A stretch of 64,000 nucleotides of DNA, from the NCBI RefSeq assembly GCF_023159225.1, contig NC_063172.1, positions 63,298,828-63,362,827 on the forward strand. The letters are read 5' to 3'. Both the position numbers and the translations under genes were made by a program. Below, piece after piece: positions 57,433-64,000 of this stretch. The DNA is from Perognathus longimembris pacificus (lineage: Eukaryota; Chordata; Mammalia; Rodentia; Heteromyidae). The notes under the pieces were generated by a model. The model did no database searches, had not been told where the DNA came from, and saw only the letters and a program-made list of their open reading frames with translations. Position 1 is the stretch's first letter. The number at the start of each line of letters is the position of its first letter.

Positions 57433-57504
57433 TTTTAATATTTTTGTATCAGTATTGTAGCTTTTTTGAGTGTGTTTTCAAGTAGTATAACTTTAAAAGA
57501 TCTC

Positions 57505-57590
57505 ACTAGCCTTGAGTGGAAGCCAAGTAAGAGCAGAGCTTGAGGCCCTGAATTCCTGCTCCAGTATTGGCATCAACAACAGCAAGGACC
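57505..57590 (+). mobile_element. Solitary Geo-arm fragment
   Basis: ACTAGCCTTGAGTGGAAGCC and GAGGCCCTGAATTCCTGCTC are Geo-arm text without any left monomer. Confidence 0.6.
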
Positions 57591-58151
57591 TAATAAGATT
57601 TCACTTGCTGAACAGTTTCCAAATCCTGTATACCAGATTAAATGTAAATTATGAAGTAGATTGTATCTGTATTAGAACCAATCAGAAGAGATGAAAAGTA
57701 GAATTAAGTTTTGAATTCCTTTCTGTCGTCAGTGATTAGAAATTCTCTTCTTTACTACCAGGGTGAATTTCTCTCATTGATACTCTGGTGGTAATTAAAA
57801 AGACCATCTATCTTACTTAACATTGGGCAAAGCAAACATTAAAATCCAGTGTTTATATATTGAGCTCCCTCTAGGCTTCTCTTTGTAGGTGTCTTCAAAT
57901 ACAATAGTATTTTTGCACTGGTGATACTATTGTAGTGGTTTACTTCATATGAATACTATAAGTGTTCTTTATATTTCTAGTAACTCTTTATAATCCAGTA
58001 GGGCTCGTGAATGTGTACAACTAGTTAAATTGTTACACATGAATTTACAGGTTTGAAAAAATAACATTTAAAATAGGAAGTATAATAAAAAAGTCTATAA
58101 TTTGAATTTTTTTAAACAGTAACAAGTCACAGGTTTGGATTTTATTTATTT

Positions 58152-58345
58152 ATTTTTTGCCAGTTCTGGGCCTTGGACTCAGGGTCAGAGCACTGTTTCT
58201 GGCTTCTTTTTGCTCAAGGCTAACACTCTGCCATTTGAGCCACAGCGCCACTTCCGGCCTTTTGTATATATGTGGTGCTGAGGAACCGAATCCAGGGCTT
58301 CATGTATACAAGGCAAGCACTGGTGCCACTAAGCCATATTCCCCC
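58152..58345 (-). mobile_element. IDL-Geo SINE
   Basis: Antisense copy, GCCAGTTCTGGGCCTTGG through AAGCCATATTCCCCCC. Confidence 0.91.
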
Positions 58346-58410
58346 CTAGATTTTTTTTAAGTGAACTTTTTTTCTAAACTTGCCAGATTTGTTAGTTAAA
58401 ATGTAATCTC

Positions 58411-58582
58411 TGAGCCAAGTGCTGGTGTCTCACACCTCTAATCCTTGCTACCCAGGAATTGGAGATCTGAGGATCATGGTTGAAAGCCAGAGATGGAGGT
58501 ATGTCTCGAGTAGTACAGAGAGCCAGCCTTAAGTGAGAAAGCTAAGCAGATGCGCTAAGACCTGAGTTCAAGTCACACACAC
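58411..58582 (+). mobile_element. B1-like/Geo dimeric SINE, internally deleted
   Basis: The head GAGCCAAGTGCTGGTGTCTC joins the Geo arm (TGTCTCGAGTAGTACAGAG, GAGTTCAAGTCACAC) with the spacer missing and a CA tail. Confidence 0.75.
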
Positions 58583-58760
58583 ACAGAAAGAGAAAATACA
58601 GCCTCAGTTTAGTGCTGTAGTTATTTTAATTTTAGAGAATTGGATCATTTAAGAAGATGCATTAGTTTTCTCAAATAGATAGTTGCAAAAAAATTTTGGA
58701 TGTGTTCTAAGTAGTCTTATCTAAGATATTGTATTTTTATTGTTTTTGAGCACTGTTTTT

Positions 58761-58966
58761 TTTTTTTTTTTTGGCCAGTCCTGGGCCTTGGACTCAGGGC
58801 CTGGGCACTGTCCCTGGCTTCTTCTTGCTCAAGGCTAGCACTCTGCCACTTGAGCCACAGCGCCACTTCTGGCCATTTTCTGTATATGTGGTGCTGGGGA
58901 ATCGAACCTAGGGCCTCATGTATACGAGGCAAGCACTCTTGCCACTAGGCCATATCCCCAGCCCCA
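58761..58966 (-). mobile_element. IDL-Geo SINE with perfect target-site duplication
   Basis: A complete antisense copy. TTGAGCACTGTTTTT occurs at 58746-58760 and 58967-58981. Confidence 0.95.
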
Positions 58967-59081
58967 TTGAGCACTGTTTTTGAGCTTAGTGCTGTACTAC
59001 TGAACAACATCCTCAGTTTCTGATATATACATATTCTTTTGGGACAAAGCATCCGCAGAAGAATTCCAAGAATATAACAGA

Positions 59082-59108
59082 TAGTAGTAGTAGTAGCAAT
59101 AGTAGTAG
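59082..59108 (+). repeat. TAG trinucleotide repeat
   Basis: Several TAG units with one AAT interruption precede an antisense SINE. Confidence 0.85.
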
Positions 59109-59112
59109 GTTT

Positions 59113-59337
59113 AGTGTCCGTCTTGGGGCTTTAACTCAAAGCCTGGCTGCCTTCCCTTTTGCTCAAGGCTCTAGTACTCTACCACTTGAGCCATAATACC
59201 ACTTCCAGCTTTTTCTATGATTAATTGGCATTAGAGGTTCATGGACTTTACTTCCTGGGCTGGCTTAGAAGCATGATCCTCAGATCTCATCCTCTTTAGT
59301 AAATAGGATTATAGGCATGAGCCACCAGTGCTTGGCT
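59113..59337 (-). mobile_element. B1-like/Geo dimeric SINE
   Basis: A full antisense copy: CTTGGGGCTTTAACTCAAAG to GGCATGAGCCACCAGTGC. Confidence 0.85.
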
Positions 59338-59957
59338 TATTGTTTTATATTGTGTATTTCTACAAATTCTTAAGATCTGTCCCAGGCTTAAGGGTCTTAC
59401 CTAAAAATTTGAAAACTCTTGTCAGATTTTTTATTTGACATAATAAACTATTTGTAAGAAATATCCTTAAAATATTTTGCACTTTTACATTGACTTCTAG
59501 CAAATTTGAGTGTGTTTTCAATTGTAGCAGTCATGGGATTGGTGTCTTGACTTTTGGCAAATTATTAAATGCATAATCGCTTAGTATTCAAAATGAATGC
59601 TGAGTCATAATTCTGGGGAAAAAATAAAAAGAACTTAGCATATCTAAATTTAAGAACTTGTAATAAGCCAGTTTTAAGTTTTATTGCATAAAATTTGGGA
59701 ACTAGAGGACATTGTAAAAGTTCATCTTTTAACTTTAAGAAGCCAAGATAAGGTGGTGTTTTTTTTTTGTTTGTTTTTTTACTTTTCACAGTAAAACAAA
59801 ATTTTTGGGTCATGCCACATCTTTTTTCTTCTCAAAGTGTTGTTCTTCATTTAATTTTTTTCCAAAGCAATTTTAAAATCTGGCATTTCATTTCTTCATT
59901 TGACATAGTTCTCAGCTTTATTTAGGTTTTAAGTGCAATGTTTTTTGTTTTTTTTTT

Positions 59958-60138
59958 GTTTTTTGACAGTCCTGGGGCCTGAGCACTGTCCCTGGCTTCT
60001 TTTTGCTCAAGGCTAGCACTCTACCACTTGAGTCACAGCGCCACTTCAGCTTTTTGTTTATGTGGTGCTGAGGAATGGAACCCAAGGCTTTGTGCATGCT
60101 AGGCAAGCACTGTACCACTAAGCCACATTCGCAGCCCT
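59958..60138 (-). mobile_element. IDL-Geo SINE
   Basis: Antisense, with about 20 bases deleted near the 3' end of the Geo arm (CAGTCCTGGGGCCTGAGC). Confidence 0.9.
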
Positions 60139-60333
60139 CTGGTATAATACGTCATTTACTTAAAGCATACTGACTAAATCTGTGAACTTTATGAATATGC
60201 TTATTGTAGAAACTTTAGTATTTTAGAACTGTGCCAGAGGATTTTACCCTTCAAACAAAAGAATTCCTTTCCCATTCCTAACTTTTCCTTAAAATAATTT
60301 TATAGCAATTTTTTAAAAAGTCTATTCATTTGC

Positions 60334-60455
60334 AGCTGGGTATGCTACTTAATGTCTGCAATCCCAGCACTTGGAGGCTTGAGGCAGGAGGATCATGAGT
60401 TGAAGGTGAGCCTGAGCTACATATAAGACCCCATCTCAAAACAACACCACCAACA
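60334..60455 (+). mobile_element. B1-like SINE monomer
   Basis: GCAATCCCAGCACTTGGAGG, GCAGGAGGATCATGAG and CCATCTCAAAACAAC form a complete sense B1 unit about 170 bases upstream of exon 4. Confidence 0.85.
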
Positions 60456-60621
60456 AAATACTAGTCTAAAAACTTGTTTGCTGATATGATTGGATTTGGA
60501 ATGTTAGTTTTATAGTTATAAATACATCTTTTTTATTTACTTAAACCTTGATTTTAATCTTTCACATATCTTTTTCTCTCCTTAGGACATTTCCTACTGA
60601 TTGTGATCTTCTGTTTTTCAG

Positions 60622-62219
60622 AGTAACAGCTATCCACCAATGTCAGATCCATATATGCCTAGTTACTATGCTCCATCCATTGGATTTCCATACTCATTGG
60701 GAGAAGCAGCATGGTCCACGGCTGGAGATCAGCCTATGCCATATCTGACAACATATGGACAAATGAGTAATGGAGAGCATCATTATATACCAGATGGTGT
60801 TTTTAGTCAACCTGGGGCATTAGGAAATACCCCTCCATTTCTTGGTCAACATGGATTTAACTTTTTTCCTGGTAATGCTGATTTCTCTACATGGGGGACA
60901 AGTGGATCTCAGGGACAATCAACACAAAGTTCTGCTTATAGTAGCAGTTATGGCTATCCACCTAGTTCTCTTGGGAGAGCTATTACTGATGGACAGGCTG
61001 GATTTGGCAATGATACTTTGAGTAAGGTGCCTGGTATTAGCAGTATTGAGCAAGGCATGACTGGACTGAAAATCGGTGGTGATCTGACAGCTGCAGTGAC
61101 AAAGACTGTCGGCACAGCCTTGAGCAGCACTGGTATGACTAGCATTGCGACCAACAGTGTGCCCCCAGTTAGCAGTGCAGCACCGAAACCCACCTCCTGG
61201 GCTGCCATTGCCAGAAAGCCTGCCAAACCACAACCGAAACTTAAACCCAAGGGCAGTGTGGGAATTGGGGGTCCTGCCGTGCCACCACCTCCTATAAAAC
61301 ATAATATGAATATTGGAACTTGGGATGAGAAGGGGTCAGTGGTCAAGGCTCCACCAACCCAACCAGTTCTGCCTCCTCAAACTATAATCCAGCAGCCTCA
61401 GCCATTAATTCAACCACCACCATTGGTGCAAAGCCAACTGCCTCAACAGCAGCCTCAGCCACCACAACCACAGCAGCAACAAGGACCTCCGCCACAGGCC
61501 CAGCCGCACCAAGTGCAGCCTCAACAGCAACCGCTGCAGAATCGCTGGGTAGCTCCTCGGAACAGAGGGGCCGGCTTCAACCAGAACAATGGAGCAGGCA
61601 ATGAAAACTTTGGTTTAGGTGTAGTACCTGTCAGTGCATCACCTTCTAGCTTAGAGGTGCATCCAGTGCTAGAAAAGCTAAAGGCCATAAACAACTATAA
61701 TCCCAAAGACTTTGATTGGAACCTGAAGAATGGACGTGTCTTTATAATTAAAAGCTACTCTGAGGATGACATACATCGTTCCATTAAATACTCTATCTGG
61801 TGTAGTACTGAGCATGGTAATAAGCGTTTGGATGCAGCGTACCGATCCTGAATGGTAAAGGCCCGCTCTATTTACTCTTCAGTGTGAATGGCAGTGGACA
61901 TTTTTGTGGAGTGGCTGAAATGAAGTCTGTTGTGGACTATAATGCATATGCTGGTGTCTGGTCTCAGGATAAGTGGAAGGGCAAATTTGAAGTTAAATGG
62001 ATCTTTGTCAAAGATGTTCCTAATAACCAGTTACGACACATTCGCTTAGAAAATAATGACAACAAACCGGTAACCAATTCAAGGGACACTCAAGAAGTAC
62101 CCCTAGAAAAAGCAAAGCAAGTGCTTAAAATAATTGCTACTTTCAAGCATACCACCTCAATCTTTGATGACTTTGCACATTATGAGAAGCGTCAAGAAGA
62201 GGAGGAAGCCATGCGTAGG
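60622..62219 (+). CDS. YTHDF3: YTHDF3 coding exon 4 (residues 46-578), with a one-base deletion in the YTH domain
   Basis: The large exon follows CTGTTTTTCAG and ends AGG|GTAAGG at 62220. Residues 46-415 are the disordered Y/G/N/P/Q-rich region, with a PQ-rich block around 61376-61541. The YTH domain starts at Gly416 (61732). The m6A-cage tryptophans are at the expected residues: Trp438 (61798-61800), Trp492 (61959-61961) and Trp497 (61974-61976). The exon is 1598 bases where 1599 would keep the frame. After Ser454 one base of the expected Leu codon is absent, giving TGA at 61849-61851, and Trp492 and Trp497 then lie in the shifted frame. The shifted frame continues for 124 family-matching codons to MRR at the donor. 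A methionine at 60640 (residue 52) is a plausible internal start for a shorter isoform. If the deletion is real, the stop lies 368 bases before the last junction, so nonsense-mediated decay would be expected. Confidence 0.95.
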
Positions 62220-62544
62220 GTAAGGATATAGTCATTTTTCTGTGGATGAAGTCTTCTCTTGGCAGTGGAATACATTGAGAGTACTTTAATGCCGCTTAGT
62301 GAATTACAGAAGTTAATTAGTTATCTTATAAAACAACTCTAAAGCCCTGTCTGGGGCCTGCCTTCATTTCCTCTTTTTTTCCCCCAAGGGCAACCCCTTA
62401 CAATGAATTTGATTTTTGCCTCTTCATGTTCTTCAAGTAGTGATGGTTGAGTCTTAGTGATAGGTCAGATCTAGTGAGTTGGACTTTTATTGTTAAACTT
62501 TCATGAACTAGCTAGATATTGTAATTACTAACCATTTTTTTCTC

Positions 62545-62605
62545 CACTATGGCTTTGGAGATCAAACTCGGGGCTTTGCACATACTGATCAAGAGCCATA
62601 CCTTC
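62545..62605 (-). mobile_element. ID-like monomer fragment
   Basis: GAGATCAAACTCGGGGCTTT and a degraded remainder fit an antisense ID unit. Confidence 0.55.
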
Positions 62606-62739
62606 CAGTAACTGATCTTAAAAATACGTCAGGAAATGTATTTGGAATTTGAACAGTTTTGAACTAAATGTTTGACTATTCATTTTACATTTACCAGAAA
62701 TGTAAATTTTTTTTCATAGATAAGTTATTTTTGTTTTGA

Positions 62740-62962
62740 TGCTGTTCCTGGGGCTTTAACTCAAGGACTGGGGGCTGACTCTGAGCTATTTTGCTCAAGA
62801 TTAGTGGTCCCTATTTGAACCACAGCTTCATTACCAACTTCTGGTGATTGTGGAGATTGGAGTTTCATGGACTTTCCTGCCCAGATGTCTTTGAACCACA
62901 GTCCTTAGATCTCAGCCTCCAGAGTCGCTAGGATTACAGGCATGAGCCACTGGTTGCCAGCT
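62740..62962 (-). mobile_element. B1-like/Geo dimeric SINE
   Basis: Antisense: GTTCCTGGGGCTTTAACTCA through AGGATTACAGGCATGAGCCA. Confidence 0.84.
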
Positions 62963-63251
62963 TAAAAATGGAGCTATTTTAAATTAGAGTCAGGATGACA
63001 TAGGCTTTAGAATTAGATTACTATTTGATTTCTCATTTTGTTACTTCAACTTCTGAGACTCAGGAAAACTTCCCTGAAATTACAAATAGTATTCATTCTT
63101 GTCATATTGGCTAGAATTTGGTCACAGGATAAAGGCAGGCTTGGAATATTCACTGCTCTGAGCTAATTAAGTTGGGGGTCATAATTTTAGGTGGAGAGAA
63201 AGTGTCAGAATTAGCAGGCTTTTCCATAGAGAGTACATTACATTTCTTTCA

Positions 63252-63575
63252 AGCTGGGTGTGTTTGTTCATACCTCTGATGGTACCTACTGGTGAGGCTA
63301 AGATCAAGAGAATGGTAGTTTTGGGGCCAGGCCTTGCAAAAACAACAACAACAACATTGAGAAACTCTGCCACAGTCATTAAACTGCATGTGATGATACA
63401 CATTTGTCACACTAGCAGTGACAGGAAGGGGGTAAAGAGGTGAATCTTGTTACAGGCTAATCCTGGTAAAAGCAAGACCCTATCAAAAATAACAAGTAGA
63501 GAGGGTGGGAGTAGCTCCCGTGGGGGAGTGCTTCCTAGCAAGCATGAGGTGAATTCCACCCTCAGTCCTACCAAA
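63252..63575 (+). mobile_element. B1-like and ID-like SINE fragments
   Basis: 63252-63355 is a B1-like unit with a CAA tail. 63442-63575 joins a short B1 piece (AAGCAAGACCCTATCAAAAA) to an ID-like unit (AGTGCTTCCTAGCAAGCATG). Confidence 0.6.
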
Positions 63576-64000
63576 ATAGTTTCTTTTGGAAAGAGGCAAG
63601 GTTTGAAGCAAGTTTGAAGCTTTTACAGTAAATGACATTTGCTACTATGAAAAGTCTTTTGTGAAAATTTAAGATTAAAGCAGAAACCTAATTTAACTAT
63701 TTGAATGAAATAATGTCCATTTCTTTGTGTGTTTTATGTCTGTGGCTTCTCGGGTTGCCTGAAGCAAAGGGAACTGTTTCAGCTAACATTTCTAACCCAA
63801 TGGTGAACCAATGTGAGAATGATAATCTGGAGAGTAGTGTCCATGATTTTCTTGTTGGAGTGCTTTTTGAAGATGAACTGAACCTAGTACTGTCCATTTC
63901 TAACAAGCAGGTGATTATGGCACTAATGCTTTGCTTTAGAGTGAGGCATATTCTGTGTAAGACACTTGGTCATTTTAAATAATACTGCTAGATATAATTA

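Larger units (their letters stand above)
48721..60621 (+). other. YTHDF3 intron 3
   Basis: The intron is 11.9 kb and densely populated by SINEs, mostly antisense to the gene: nine IDL-Geo copies and several B1-like/Geo dimers, listed separately. The stretches between them, for example 56390-57320 and 57590-58145, are AT-rich and show no recognisable gene. Confidence 0.9.
41360..64000 (+). other. YTHDF3: YTHDF3 gene locus, 5' end through coding exon 4 (partial)
   Basis: Four exons joined in order give an N-terminus beginning MSATSVDQ, a low-complexity P/Q/N-rich middle and a C-terminal YTH domain, which identifies YTHDF3 rather than YTHDF1 or YTHDF2. The protein is a cytosolic reader of N6-methyladenosine in mRNA; with its paralogues it promotes mRNA decay and affects translation. 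The intron-exon structure shows this is the parental gene, not a retrocopy. Residues 1-578 are present, and numbering agrees with the known family length of 585 when the single missing base is allowed for. The last coding exon (seven codons) and the 3' UTR are outside the window. The 5' boundary is an estimate from the CpG-island core, since no transcript data are available. Confidence 0.95.
62220..64000 (+). other. YTHDF3 intron 4 (partial)
   Basis: The intron starts with GTAAGGATA and runs off the window. It holds SINE fragments at 62545-62605, 62740-62962, 63252-63355 and 63442-63575. From 63580 to 64000 the sequence is AT-rich with no recognised feature; the final short coding exon has not been reached. 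Confidence 0.85.

Noticed and set aside
60919..61346. Antisense open frames of about 130 codons opposite YTHDF3 exon 4
   Set aside because: They are shadows of the coding strand with no independent domain.
60640..61851. YTHDF3 as a processed pseudogene because of the premature stop
   Set aside because: Exons 1-3 with canonical introns, a CpG-island promoter and an otherwise intact frame identify the parental gene; the stop is explained by one missing base.
63701..63982. 93-codon open frame at the right edge as the last YTHDF3 exon
   Set aside because: The expected final exon should encode only about seven residues beginning with Glu-Arg; no matching sequence after an acceptor was found.

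Overview
This is mammalian nuclear DNA, most likely from a geomyoid rodent (kangaroo rat, pocket mouse or pocket gopher). About 25 copies of a dimeric SINE are scattered over both strands. The left half is an ID-like, tRNA-Ala-derived monomer and the right half is the 'Geo' monomer. I recognise this architecture as IDL-Geo, described as restricted to Geomyoidea. The species cannot be resolved by eye.

The only protein-coding gene I can support is YTHDF3 (cytoplasmic m6A reader), on the + strand. Its first four coding exons lie at 41655-41678, 42192-42216, 48635-48720 and 60622-62219, all with canonical GT/AG junctions. Together they encode residues 1-578 of an expected 585. The last seven codons and the 3' UTR lie beyond the right edge. 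A CpG-island promoter (about 40480-42080) carries ETS, CRE-like and GC-box motifs, a G-quadruplex-prone G tract, a CGG repeat in the 5' UTR and a longer CCG repeat at the start of intron 1. The main anomaly is a missing base at about 61847-61849, inside the YTH domain. It creates an immediate TGA after Ser454, yet the +1-shifted frame then continues for 124 family-matching codons to the exon end. That pattern suggests a consensus error or a very young lesion, not an old pseudogene.

Layout. 1-40 kb is intergenic and repeat-rich: L1 fragments (a 5'-inverted copy at 1-697, an ancient antisense copy at 7240-8795, a young 1.6-kb antisense insertion at 9997-11623 with an 18-bp target-site duplication, and several 3'-end fragments), MaLR-type LTR-like remnants, SINEs and microsatellites. 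40.4-42.1 kb is the promoter and exon 1. 42.2-60.6 kb holds two long introns: the first ~5 kb of intron 2 is almost SINE-free, while intron 3 is densely SINE-filled. 60.6-62.2 kb is the large coding exon, and 62.2-64 kb is the start of intron 4.

No tRNA, rRNA, CRISPR or bacterial-type features were seen. The most unusual non-genic structures are a head-to-tail pair of IDL-Geo units inside one pair of target-site duplications (22220-22680), an apparent SINE::L1-3'-end chimera inside a shared duplication (17874-18190), and a second abundant SINE family that joins a B1/7SL-like head to the same Geo right monomer.
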